NCBI GenBank assembly: GCA_016215105.1
Contig: JACRLJ010000118.1
Coordinates: forward strand, 9,042 to 72,727
Length of the DNA stretch: 63,686 nt
Origin: Candidatus Hydrogenedentota bacterium
GTDB lineage: Bacteria > Hydrogenedentota > Hydrogenedentia > Hydrogenedentales > SLHB01
Reading direction: 5' to 3'
Below are positions 8,979-17,661 of the stretch, one piece after another. Position 1 is the first letter of the stretch. Every line of letters starts with the position of its first letter. A model generated the notes under the pieces. It was not told the origin of the DNA, searched no databases, and worked only from the letters and a program-made list of their open reading frames with translations. The position numbers and the translations under genes are program-made.

Positions 8979-9854
8979 ATGTCTGATAGGTTTACCGTCG
9001 AATCCGCCGATGAATTGGGTCCATTTCTGTTTGCGCGCCTGCCAGAGATGAAGCATACCAATATTCGAAATTTGGTCCGGTTCCGGGCGGTGACGGTCAA
9101 TGGGCGGGTCATCACCCGCTGCAATCACGCGCTCAACGCCGGGGACAAGGTCAAAATCACGTTCGGAAAACACCGGTCCACCGTACCGCGATTACCCGCG
9201 GGTCTGGAAATCGCGCACGAGGATTCGGCCGTGCTGCTGGTGAACAAGCCCGCCGGCCTTCTTACGGTGTCGACGGATTCCGAGCAGGATGAAACGCTGC
9301 ACCGGTATCTCGATGACTACATTCGCGTGACGGAGCCGAAGGGCGAAGGCCGTGTGTATCTGGTTCACCGGCTAGATAGGGAGACGTCGGGCCTCATCGT
9401 ATTCGCCAAGAACGCCATCGCGCGCCGAGAACTGAAGGAGAACTGGAAGCAGACCGAGAAGAAATATCTTGCGGTGGTTGATGGTGTCGTTGTGCAGACC
9501 ACCGGCACGATACGAAGCTACCTGGAAGAAGACCGGGCGCTCAAAGTGTTCAGCGGACCCAGAACCGATACCTCGAAGCTCGCGGTTACCCATTTCAAGG
9601 TTCTGCAAACCACGCGCCGGTACACGCTACTTGAACTAACACTCGAGACGGGACGGAAGAATCAGATACGAGTGCATTGCGCTGATATTGGCCATCCTGT
9701 CGTGGGTGACGCGAAGTACGGCGGACCAAGCAGCCCCGCGAAGCGGCTTGCGCTGCATTCGCACGTATTCGAGTTCGTACACCCGGTGACGAGACGGCGC
9801 ATGCGGTTCGAGAGTCCTTTGCCGGAGGCCCTCAAGAAGCTCATCTCCCGTTAG
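8979..9854 (+). CDS. RluA-family pseudouridine synthase
   Basis: 291 residues with an N-terminal S4-like RNA-binding domain (about 1-75, HTNIRNLVRFRAVTVNG) and an RluA catalytic domain carrying HRLDRETSG with the catalytic Asp133, then LLELTLETGRKNQIRVH and GHPVVGDAKYGG. It isomerises uridine in rRNA or tRNA; the exact target site cannot be read from sequence. A GTG at 8964 is an alternative start. Converges on the Idh/MocA gene at 9917. Confidence 0.92.
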   Translation: MSDRFTVESADELGPFLFARLPEMKHTNIRNLVRFRAVTVNGRVITRCNHALNAGDKVKITFGKHRSTVPRLPAGLEIAHEDSAVLLVNKPAGLLTVSTDSEQDETLHRYLDDYIRVTEPKGEGRVYLVHRLDRETSGLIVFAKNAIARRELKENWKQTEKKYLAVVDGVVVQTTGTIRSYLEEDRALKVFSGPRTDTSKLAVTHFKVLQTTRRYTLLELTLETGRKNQIRVHCADIGHPVVGDAKYGGPSSPAKRLALHSHVFEFVHPVTRRRMRFESPLPEALKKLISR

Positions 9855-9870
9855 GCGCTACGGCGCGCGC

Positions 9871-9901
9871 GTCTGACGAGTCCGACAGACTCATTAGAGT
9901 C
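9871..9901. repeat. Short 9-nt repeat tract (GTCYGACRR type) between convergent genes
   Basis: Two adjacent 9-mers, GTCTGACGA and GTCCGACAG, lie here, followed by a small palindrome GACTC-ATTA-GAGTC (9888-9901). The 9-mer matches the longer tandem array at 60327-60389. The palindrome could help end transcription between the convergent genes, but it lacks a T-tract. Confidence 0.5.
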
Positions 9902-9916
9902 AAGACAGATTCCGCG

Positions 9917-11065
9917 CTACACCTTCGGGACCTTCTCCCACGTTCCGGTCTTCTGCGCTTTCAACGCCGCTTCGAGCACGGCCTGGGTCTTGGCGCCGTC
10001 CAGAATATCCGGCGCGGACGGCTTTCCGTTCACCACATTGTTGACGAAGGTGTACAAGCAATGCACGTGGAAGCGTTCCCACCCGATCGTGTTCTTTGGA
10101 CCGGGCAGGGACGCCGGCTTGGGATAGCGCGCGACGCATTCAATGGCTTTGAATCCGCGTTCGCCGCCGTAGACGCCTTCGGGAAGGGTCTGGTCGTAGA
10201 ATTCGAGGTAGTTGGGTTGCATGAGGTTGAATCGGATGGCGCCCTTGCTACCATGCGCCTCGAACCGGATTTCGTCTTGCACACCAGTCGCCAGGCGCGA
10301 CGACTCGAGTGTTCCGATGGCCCCGCTGGCAAGCCGGAAGGTCAGGATGGAGATATCGTCCACCTCGACACGCGCTTTGCGTGACGGGTCTTCCTTGGTT
10401 GGACGTTCTTTGATGAATATTTCGGAAAGATGCTGTACCTCGGCGAAGTCTCCGAGCAGATGCCGCGTAAGATCGATGACATGTGAACTGAGATCGAAGA
10501 GCGCGCCTCCCAGTCCGCTTTGGGCGGTGTCCAGGCGCCAGGAAATCGGCCGGTTCGGGTCCACATAGCCCGCGTGAAGATAACATACGCGCGCGGAATA
10601 GATCGTACCTAATCGCCCGTCGTCGATCAGTTCTTTGGCGCGCAACAGCGCCGGGACAAAGCGGTACTGAAAGGTCATTTGCGTTATGAGTTCGGGATGC
10701 TTCGCCGCTGCGGCCGCCATAATCCGGGCATCATCAAGAGTTGTGCAAAGGGGTTTGTCCATGTAAACGTGCTTGCCGTGCTCGAGGGCGGCCAGCAGCA
10801 CATCCTTGTGTGACGCGTTTGGTGTACAGCAATTGATGATGTCAATATCTTTCCGCGCGCAAAGCTCGCGGAAGTCGGCGCACCCGAATCCAAATCCCCA
10901 CTCGTTAACCGCGCGTTTCCAACTGGACTCGGTATGGGTCGCTACTCCGGCGAGCTCGATGCGCGCCGGCGCCGGGTCATAGTAGAAAGGTAAAGAGCGA
11001 TACGCGTGGGCATGCACTTTGCCCATGAAACCGTGGCCAACAATGCCAACTCGTAACGTTTTCAT
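9917..11065 (-). CDS. Gfo/Idh/MocA-family NAD(P)-dependent oxidoreductase
   Basis: 382 residues, cytoplasmic (no signal). The N-terminal Rossmann motif GIVGHGFMGKVHAHAY binds NAD(P); NCCTPNASHKDVLLAALEHGKHVYMDKPL supplies the conserved EKP-type lysine (Lys104, here in DKP). The C-terminal alpha/beta domain has GGALFDLSSHVIDLTRHLLGD with the usual Asp-x3-His pair. Family members oxidise sugars, inositols or sugar acids; the substrate is not determined. AGCAGG precedes the ATG. Monocistronic on the minus strand. Confidence 0.9.
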   Translation of the reverse strand: MKTLRVGIVGHGFMGKVHAHAYRSLPFYYDPAPARIELAGVATHTESSWKRAVNEWGFGFGCADFRELCARKDIDIINCCTPNASHKDVLLAALEHGKHVYMDKPLCTTLDDARIMAAAAAKHPELITQMTFQYRFVPALLRAKELIDDGRLGTIYSARVCYLHAGYVDPNRPISWRLDTAQSGLGGALFDLSSHVIDLTRHLLGDFAEVQHLSEIFIKERPTKEDPSRKARVEVDDISILTFRLASGAIGTLESSRLATGVQDEIRFEAHGSKGAIRFNLMQPNYLEFYDQTLPEGVYGGERGFKAIECVARYPKPASLPGPKNTIGWERFHVHCLYTFVNNVVNGKPSAPDILDGAKTQAVLEAALKAQKTGTWEKVPKV

Positions 11066-11330
11066 CCTGCTTGAGATCTCCGAGGCGAGGGCGCATTATA
11101 CTCAGAAGCGTTTCCAATCGCACGCAGCACAGGCGGGGTTCGGAGGCGCCGGACCTGCGCGGCGCGGGTAGACTGGATAGAATAGCTCCGGTGAGGACAC
11201 TATTGCTCAGTGCAAATATGTAGCAGTCACCAGTGTCTCGGTTCTGAGGCGCCTCCACGAGGGGGTATTGTCTATCTATAACAGTTGTGATATCAATTGG
11301 TTAGAAGTTGTGGCCCGCAGTGCTGTAGCG
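11066..11330. other. Intergenic region upstream of the PFOR operon
   Basis: About 265 bases between the divergent Idh/MocA gene and the sigma-54-like promoter. It would be the natural place for activator-binding sites (80-200 bases upstream of the promoter), but I could not identify a convincing palindromic pair by eye. No supported coding frame. Confidence 0.3.
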
Positions 11331-11345
11331 TGGCACTGAACTTGC
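11331..11345 (+). promoter_or_regulatory. Sigma-54 (-24/-12) promoter, near consensus
   Basis: TGGCAC-N5-TTGC matches the RpoN consensus at every core position, with the invariant GG and GC separated by exactly ten bases. A transcript would begin near 11357, about 54 bases before the ATG of the small gene at 11411, which overlaps the PFOR start by ATGA. Such a promoter would need a bEBP; one is encoded at 40112-41854. Confidence 0.6.
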
Positions 11346-11410
11346 GATTCCCAGAGTAGGCCCCTGCTGTTGTGGGGTGCGTCAATAGCGGCAGAATTCG
11401 CACAGAGACT

Positions 11411-11896
11411 ATGAAACTTTCCGACATAGAGAGAGCAATGCGCGATAACGGAGTCAATTTCCGTATGGATTTCTGCGGGACGGATACGATTGTATCCGAC
11501 TACGCGCGGGTCCTCACGCGGCACTGGAAGACGCTGTCCAGCCGCGTTGTGGATTTCGTTGCGGGGGACGCCACGGGGGACACGCAGGGGCACGATGGTT
11601 TAGGGGCGGGCCGGAAAATGGTTGGATCGAGCCGCATTTTCGCAAGTAATTTGGGAACGCCGGTGGTGACTAGAGCAATACGCGCGTTACAGGGAGATGT
11701 AGCGCGTGACGGCGAGCTCGATTCCCTGGTTTCGCAGCCCCTAAGCTATCGTGATTCAGAGGTGTGTGAGGATGCTGAGTACTGTGTCATCGCCGCGTTT
11801 CGCGCGGCCCAAACGAACGCCAAGACGTTTCTTTCCACTTTGGACATTGGGTTGAGAACGCCGTGGGAAACGGCGGCTACAGGTGTTGATCTATGA
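11411..11896 (+). CDS. Hypothetical protein, translationally coupled to the PFOR gene
   Basis: 161 residues, no recognised family. The opening MKLSDIERAMRDNGVNF looks protein-like. Two facts support the gene: its stop overlaps the ATG of the PFOR gene (ATGA), and a near-consensus sigma-54 promoter lies about 65-80 bases upstream. Against it: no strong ribosome-binding site and no visible domain. There are three Cys (FCGTD, EVCEDAEYC) but no metal-site spacing. A GTG at 11372 would extend it. If real, a regulator or accessory protein of PFOR is conceivable, but that is a guess. Confidence 0.4.
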   Translation: MKLSDIERAMRDNGVNFRMDFCGTDTIVSDYARVLTRHWKTLSSRVVDFVAGDATGDTQGHDGLGAGRKMVGSSRIFASNLGTPVVTRAIRALQGDVARDGELDSLVSQPLSYRDSEVCEDAEYCVIAAFRAAQTNAKTFLSTLDIGLRTPWETAATGVDL

Positions 11897-14800
11897 AAGA
11901 TGAGAAGTCTGTGAAGTACCCCGGCGTACGCGACGCGATGGACGGAAATACGTCCGTCATTATGTGTGAACGCGAATCCAGCGACGGGGCGGGCGCCTAT
12001 CCGATAACACCGTCCACTCAGATGGGCGAGTATTGGGCCGAAGAGGCCGCCGCCGGTCATATCAACGTTTCGGGGCGTCCGTTGATTTTCATCGAGCCGG
12101 AAGGTGAACACGCTGCCGCCGCCGTGACAGCGGGCTTGTCCATGACCGGGTTGCGGGCGACGAATTTTTCGTCGGGTCAAGGCATCGCTTACATGCACGA
12201 GTCGCTGTATGCGGCCGTCGGCAAGCGGCTGACCTATGTGCTGAACATGGGGTGCCGCGCAATGACCAAGGCCACCCTGAACGTGCATGCCGGTCATGAT
12301 GACTATCACTGCGTGGACGACACCGGCTTCTTCCAGGTTTTTGGAAAGAATGTGCAGGAGGTGAGCGACCTGAACATCATCGCTCATAAGATTGCGGAGA
12401 TGTCACTCAATCCCGGCATCGTTGCGCAAGACGGCTTCCTGACGACCCACCTGATCGAATCGTTGATGCTTCCCGAGCGCGCGCTGATTGACGAGTACCT
12501 CGGACATCCGGACGACATCATTGATTGCCCGACGCCGGCGCAGCGCTTGATTTTTGGCGACAGGCGCCGCCGCATTCCGGAGCTTTGGACCGTGGACAAT
12601 CCGGTCATGGCGGGCGTGGTTCAAAACCAAGATTCCTACATGCAAAGCGTGGCGGCGCAACGCCCGTTCTTCTTCGATCACATCGTTGAAATGACCGAAA
12701 ACGCGATGGAGGAGTTCTATCAACTTACCGGCCGCCGGTACCAGCGCGTTGCGACCTACAAGGCGGACGATGCGGAATACCTCATTGTCGGCCAGGGCAG
12801 CGTTGTTCCGAGCGCCGAAGTGGTGGCGGATTACCTGCGCGAGACACGCGGTCTTAAAGTGGGCGTCGTGAATCTGACGATGTTCCGGCCTTTCCCGGGC
12901 GATTTGCTTGGTCAGCTCCTGAGGGGACGCAAGGGCGTGGTGGTGCTCGAGCGCACGGATCAGCCCCTGGCGGAGGATCTGCCGGTCATGCGCGAAGTGC
13001 GCGCGACCATGGCCAAGTGCCTCGAAAACGGCGTATCCGGAAATGGCTCCATGCCGTATCCCGGTTATGCGGCCTATTCGAAGCCCGGCGACCTTTCGCC
13101 TCTGTACTCAGGATCGTTCGGTTTGGGCAGCCGCGATTTGCAGCCCGAGGGTCTCATCGGCGCCGTGGAGAACATGCTGCCGAAGGGCAAGCACAAGAAA
13201 CTGTTCTACCTGTCGATTGATTTTGTCCACGAGAAGACCTTCTCGCCGAAACAAGAGTTCTACCAGGAACAGATTCTAGAAGGCTATCCCGCGGTACGAG
13301 ATCTTGCGATTCACGGTACCGAGAATCCGAACCTCATGCCGAAAGGCGCTATCACGGTCCGGTTCCACTCGGTCGGCGGCTGGGGCGCGATCACGACCGG
13401 CAAGAATCTGGCGATGACCTTGTTCGACGTGCTGGGGTATTACATTAAAGCCAATCCAAAGTACGGTTCCGAAAAGAAGGGACAGCCGACCACCTACTAC
13501 CTGTCAGCGGCTCCCGAACCAATCCGCATCAACTCGGAGTACTTTTACGTCGATGTCGTGCTATCGCCCGACCCGAACGTATTCGGCCACTCGAATCCGC
13601 TGGCCGGTTTGATCAAGGGCGGCGTCTTCATTATTCAGAGCGAACTGGAAGCGCCGGAAGACGTATGGCGCACGATTCCGCAGCGTTTTCAGAAGATCAT
13701 CGTAGACAATGAAATCCGGGTGTTTTACCTTGACGCGTTCAAGATCGCCCGCGAAGAAGCCACGGACGTCGAACTTCAGTTCCGCATGCAAGGTAACGCC
13801 TTCCAAGGCGCGTTCTTCCGCGCCTCGAACGTAATGGCGTCGGCCAACTTGACCGAAGAGACACTGTTCAAGGCCATCGAGACGCAGCTTCAGCACAAGT
13901 TCGGAAGCAAGGGCGCGCGCGTGGTCGAGGACAATCTGCGCGTAGTGCGCCGCGGATACGAGCAGCTTCGCGAAATCACGGCTAAGGCCGTTCTGACGGA
14001 TGAAACTGGCGGTGTTCGCAAGGCGGCCATAATGCCGATCATGCTCAAGCAGGAACCGGCAAGCGCCGCGCCGAATACCGATATTCACCGTTTCTGGGAA
14101 CAAACTGGAAACTTCTATCAGTCCGGTCAGGGCGGCGATAACCTTGCCGACCCGTTCATTGGTCTGAGCTGCATTCCCGCGGTTACCGGTATCTTCCGTG
14201 ACATGACCGCGATCCGATTTGACCATCCCGAATGGAATGCCGAGAACTGCACCGGGTGCGGCTCGTGCTGGACCGTATGTCCCGACTCCGCGTTGCCCGG
14301 ACTGGTGAACAAGGTATCCGAGGTGTTCGAGACCGTCGCGGCGCGTGTGGAAGACGCGGGCCACGCGATGCAACGGATTCGCAAGTTCCTCCCCGATCTC
14401 GAGGCGCGGTTGCGCGAGCTCATCGCCGCCGGGACGGAAAAGGATTCGGTACTGGGGCATGTGAGTTCCGCGCTGGAGGCCATCATGGCCAACAGCGGCC
14501 TGGACGAGGCGGGTCTCGGCGAACTACAGGCTGAAGTGGACCTGTTCTACAACGAGATTAAGGACTTCAAATTCGCGTTGACACGCCCTTTCTACACGCT
14601 CAAGGATCAGGATGATTCCGGCACGGGCGGCTTGCTCAGCATCACGGTTGACCCGTATACCTGCAAAGGGTGCATGGAATGCGTCGCGGTGTGCAATGAC
14701 AACGCGCTAAAGCCGGTCCGGCAGACCCCCGAGTCAATTGCTCAGTTGCGCAAGGGCTGGGAGTTTTGGCTCAAACTGCCGAACACCGCGCCCGAATACA

Positions 14801-16938
14801 TCCGCATCGAGGATCTGGAAGAGGGCGTTGGCGCCCTCCAGACGCTGTTGCTCGACAAGACGAACTACAAGTCGATGGCCGGTGGTGACGGCGCGTGCCT
14901 GGGCTGCGGCGAAAAGACCGTGATGCACATTTTCACGGCGACGGTCGAGGCGCTCATGCAGCCGCGCGTCAAGAAGCATATCGCCAAGCTCGAGGACCTC
15001 ATCACGCGCCTCGAACGGCATATCCGCTTGCGCATGGCGGAGACGATTGACGTGACGGATACCGAGGCAATCGGAAACGCGTTGACGGCTCTCAAGAACA
15101 AGGAGCTTACGCTAAGCAACCTTTCGTCGGCGCTGACGCAGACCAAAATCGCTAATTCGATTGACGCGGAGTGGCTGCGGCGGGTGACGAAACTGCTCGC
15201 GAAACTGCGCCAACTGAAGTGGTGCTACACCCACGGAGTCAGCGGCAAGGGCCGCTCCAACATGGGTATGGTGAACAGCACCGGCTGTACCTCCGTTTGG
15301 GGCTCGACGTATCCGTACAATCCGTATCCGTTCCCGTGGGCCAACCACTTGTTCCAGGACAGCACGTCAATGGCGATGGGGCTCTTCGAGGGGCACATGG
15401 CCAAGATGGCGGATGGGTTCCGGGCAATTCGTATGGCGGAACTCGAAATCGACGGACTGTTCAAGCCGGAAACGCACGACGAGTTCTTCAAATACTTCGA
15501 TTGGCGCCAGTTTACCGACGAGGAATTCCTGCTCAGCCCGCCTGTAGTCGCGGTCGGTGGTGACGGCTCGCTGTATGACATCGGTTTCCAAAACCTGTCG
15601 CGCATGATGATGTCCGGCAAGCCGATTAAGGTGATGTGCGTGGACACCCAGGTGTACTCCAACACCGGCGGTCAGGCATGCACCTCGGGATTCATCGGAC
15701 AGATTTCCGACATGGCCCAGTTTGGCAAGGCGCAAAAGGGCAAAGAAGAGATTCGCAAGGAGATCGCCCTGATCGGTATGGCGCACCGGACGACCTACAC
15801 GCTGCAGGCCACCATGGCGAATTCGTCACACCTGATCGAAGGGTTTATCGAAGGTCTGATGGCGCGCCGGCCGGCGCTGTTCAATATCTACACGCCGTGC
15901 ATGCCCGAACATGGGATTGGCGATGACTTGGGCAATCAACAGTCTAAGCTCGCTGTCGAATCTCGCGCGTATCCGATTTTCAAGTACCACCCGGATCATG
16001 GCAAGACGCCCGCGGAGTGCTTCAATCTCGAGGGCAATCCGTCGCTCGAGGACGCGTGGGTTCGGTATACGTTGAACTACATCGACGACGACGGCCAGCC
16101 GGCCGCGATGGAGTTGCCGCTGACCTTTGCCGATTTTGCGGCGACGGAGGCGCGTTTCCGCAAGCAATTCAAGAAGGCGCCCCGCGAGACCTGGAATGAG
16201 AACATGGTCCCGATGGCGGAGTTCCTGGGGTTGTCCGCCGACGACCGTAAGGGCAAGTACCCCTACGTGTGGGCCGTCGGCGCGAATAAGAAATTGATGC
16301 GGCTGATCGCTTCAAACGCCGTGGTGCAGTCCTGCGAAGAGCGCCAGGACTTCTGGATCATGCTCCGCTCGATTGCTGGTCTGGGCGCGACGATTGACGC
16401 GAAAGAGATCGCCCAAAAGGCCAAGATCGAGTTGGCGCAGAAGATTTCGAGCGCCCTGCTTCAGTTGGCGGGTGGCGACTCGTCTTCAATGGTGGCGATG
16501 CCCGCTGCTCCTGTTGCAGCCCCCGCTCCGGTTCAAGTTGCGCCCGTTGCTCCTGCTCCCGTGGCTGCCGCTCCGGCTCCCGCAAAGGCGCCTGCGAAAC
16601 CGGCGGCGCCAGCGGCGCCCGCGAAGCCAGCGGCTCCGGCAGCGGTTCCGGCCGCAGCCGCGCCCGCTCCGGCAGCGGGCGGAAACGGGTTTGTGGCGGC
16701 TTGGGTTGACAGCAAGGATTGCAACGCCTGCGGCGAGTGCATTCAGGTGAATCCGAAGATGTTCCAGTTCAACGCTAAGAAACAGGCTTTTGTCGCGAAC
16801 CCGACCGCTGGTCCGTTCAAAGATATCGTCAAAGCGGCCGAGAAATGCGCATCTCGCGTGATCCATACGGGTACGCCCGCGGATCCTTCCGAGAAGGGCC
16901 TCGAGAAGTTGTTGAAGCGCGCTGAGAAGTTCAAGTAA
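11893..16938 (+). CDS. nifJ: Giant pyruvate:ferredoxin oxidoreductase-like protein with fused C-terminal ferredoxin
   Basis: 1681 residues against roughly 1170-1200 for a standard single-chain PFOR. Order: alpha domain with YPITPSTQMGEYW, beta/transketolase-like domain II, gamma domain (RFHSVGGWGAITTGK), two [4Fe-4S] sites (Cys786/789/792/796 and Cys924/927/930/934), CLGCGE at 1002, TPP-binding domain with GGDGSLYDIGFQN (about 1224) and YSNTGGQAC (about 1253). Extra parts: about 70 residues between the two cluster motifs, a helical insert of about 100 residues (roughly 1020-1115) inside the TPP domain, an Ala/Pro linker (about 1531-1596), and a ferredoxin with Cys1610/1613/1616 and Cys1652. 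The expected reaction is oxidative decarboxylation of pyruvate to acetyl-CoA with low-potential electrons; the divergent substrate domain leaves other 2-oxoacids possible. Cytoplasmic. Confidence 0.9.
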   Translation: MKDEKSVKYPGVRDAMDGNTSVIMCERESSDGAGAYPITPSTQMGEYWAEEAAAGHINVSGRPLIFIEPEGEHAAAAVTAGLSMTGLRATNFSSGQGIAYMHESLYAAVGKRLTYVLNMGCRAMTKATLNVHAGHDDYHCVDDTGFFQVFGKNVQEVSDLNIIAHKIAEMSLNPGIVAQDGFLTTHLIESLMLPERALIDEYLGHPDDIIDCPTPAQRLIFGDRRRRIPELWTVDNPVMAGVVQNQDSYMQSVAAQRPFFFDHIVEMTENAMEEFYQLTGRRYQRVATYKADDAEYLIVGQGSVVPSAEVVADYLRETRGLKVGVVNLTMFRPFPGDLLGQLLRGRKGVVVLERTDQPLAEDLPVMREVRATMAKCLENGVSGNGSMPYPGYAAYSKPGDLSPLYSGSFGLGSRDLQPEGLIGAVENMLPKGKHKKLFYLSIDFVHEKTFSPKQEFYQEQILEGYPAVRDLAIHGTENPNLMPKGAITVRFHSVGGWGAITTGKNLAMTLFDVLGYYIKANPKYGSEKKGQPTTYYLSAAPEPIRINSEYFYVDVVLSPDPNVFGHSNPLAGLIKGGVFIIQSELEAPEDVWRTIPQRFQKIIVDNEIRVFYLDAFKIAREEATDVELQFRMQGNAFQGAFFRASNVMASANLTEETLFKAIETQLQHKFGSKGARVVEDNLRVVRRGYEQLREITAKAVLTDETGGVRKAAIMPIMLKQEPASAAPNTDIHRFWEQTGNFYQSGQGGDNLADPFIGLSCIPAVTGIFRDMTAIRFDHPEWNAENCTGCGSCWTVCPDSALPGLVNKVSEVFETVAARVEDAGHAMQRIRKFLPDLEARLRELIAAGTEKDSVLGHVSSALEAIMANSGLDEAGLGELQAEVDLFYNEIKDFKFALTRPFYTLKDQDDSGTGGLLSITVDPYTCKGCMECVAVCNDNALKPVRQTPESIAQLRKGWEFWLKLPNTAPEYIRIEDLEEGVGALQTLLLDKTNYKSMAGGDGACLGCGEKTVMHIFTATVEALMQPRVKKHIAKLEDLITRLERHIRLRMAETIDVTDTEAIGNALTALKNKELTLSNLSSALTQTKIANSIDAEWLRRVTKLLAKLRQLKWCYTHGVSGKGRSNMGMVNSTGCTSVWGSTYPYNPYPFPWANHLFQDSTSMAMGLFEGHMAKMADGFRAIRMAELEIDGLFKPETHDEFFKYFDWRQFTDEEFLLSPPVVAVGGDGSLYDIGFQNLSRMMMSGKPIKVMCVDTQVYSNTGGQACTSGFIGQISDMAQFGKAQKGKEEIRKEIALIGMAHRTTYTLQATMANSSHLIEGFIEGLMARRPALFNIYTPCMPEHGIGDDLGNQQSKLAVESRAYPIFKYHPDHGKTPAECFNLEGNPSLEDAWVRYTLNYIDDDGQPAAMELPLTFADFAATEARFRKQFKKAPRETWNENMVPMAEFLGLSADDRKGKYPYVWAVGANKKLMRLIASNAVVQSCEERQDFWIMLRSIAGLGATIDAKEIAQKAKIELAQKISSALLQLAGGDSSSMVAMPAAPVAAPAPVQVAPVAPAPVAAAPAPAKAPAKPAAPAAPAKPAAPAAVPAAAAPAPAAGGNGFVAAWVDSKDCNACGECIQVNPKMFQFNAKKQAFVANPTAGPFKDIVKAAEKCASRVIHTGTPADPSEKGLEKLLKRAEKFK

Positions 16939-17192
16939 GGAATTCCGTTTTCGCGAAGGCATAGGTGAACGTAGTGAACTACGAGCAACTGACGGGCATT
17001 GAATATTCCACGCGGCGCGCCGCGGTGGATGCCCCGCGCCTTCGCAATGACAACTGTTCCGCCGGGTACTCCCGTGTTGAGTGTCCTGCGTTTTTCACCA
17101 CTGGTGCAGTGCGTTGGAACCGCTTAGACGAAGCGCGAAGAGTTGTTCGTGCGGCGCCGGTGCGGTCCGTGCTGTCCCTTGAGCCCGCGGCA

Positions 17193-17377
17193 ATGGCGCG
17201 TTTGCGCCCTCCCTTGGCGCTCAAGATTATCTTCGCCCTCACACCGGTGGTGGTCTATTCTGTGCTCGCACTTGGAATGAGCGCCCTACTGCTCATCCTC
17301 ACCGCGACACTGGCCTGTGTCCTCACCGAACACCTCATCTGCCGCATCACAGGTAAGACCACCACCATCTACAATTC
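17193..17377 (+). pseudogene. RnfD/NqrB-like N-terminal fragment
   Basis: A frame from an ATG at 17193 reads MARLRPPLALKIIFALTP then two hydrophobic helices (VVVYSVLALGMSALLLILTA) and CVLTEHLICRITGKTTTIYN. This layout resembles the first two helices of RnfD/NqrB, including the TE..L..R..GK segment before the TI-DGSA loop. The similarity stops at TIYN, where a rho-independent terminator begins, and the rest of the about 320-residue protein is absent. I interpret it as a truncated remnant; a small genuine membrane protein is the alternative. It lies just downstream of PFOR, which is suggestive because Rnf complexes take electrons from ferredoxin. Confidence 0.45.
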
Positions 17378-17403
17378 CGCCGGTTTCGCCGGCGTCTTTT
17401 TTT
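17378..17403 (+). terminator. Rho-independent terminator
   Basis: CGCCGG-TTTCG-CCGGCG stem-loop (17378-17394) followed by TCTTTTTTT. It would end the transcript of the PFOR gene and the RnfD-like fragment. Confidence 0.75.
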
Positions 17404-17405
17404 CG

Positions 17406-17457
17406 CCAGGGGAGTCTCGCGCGTTGCTTTACCCATGCTTTGCCGAGTCTCCCCTGG
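17406..17457. repeat. Long hairpin-forming inverted repeat
   Basis: CCAGGGGAGTCTCG (17406-17419) and CGAGTCTCCCCTGG (17444-17457) pair at 13 of 14 positions around a 24-base loop. It directly follows the terminator. It could be a second transcription barrier for the convergent mtaB transcript, or the remains of a small mobile repeat. Confidence 0.5.
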
Positions 17458-17518
17458 TTCTTCCTCTGACCTGATCGGCCGTTTCCGGGCGCGGGGGCGC
17501 CGGTACGGGGCATTCTTT

Positions 17519-17606
17519 CGCCCCTCCGGGGCTGACACTGGGGCATGGGCTGGTCCCACGGCTTACGCCGTGGACTAGCATCTGACGCCCCTAACGGGGC
17601 TGGACA
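17519..17606. repeat. REP-like palindrome cluster
   Basis: Contains CCACGGC-TTAC-GCCGTGG (17556-17573) and GCCCC-TAAC-GGGGC (17587-17600), plus a further GCCCC/GGGGC near 17520-17532. The same two palindromes recur many times around the REP-associated transposases at 62.6-63.5 kb, so this is a dispersed copy of that family, positioned between the 3' ends of the PFOR and mtaB transcripts. Confidence 0.7.
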
Positions 17607-17661
17607 CCCAATTCAAACGAGATGATATGGCGGCGCGAGCACGAATCGCCGTGTGCGGCGA

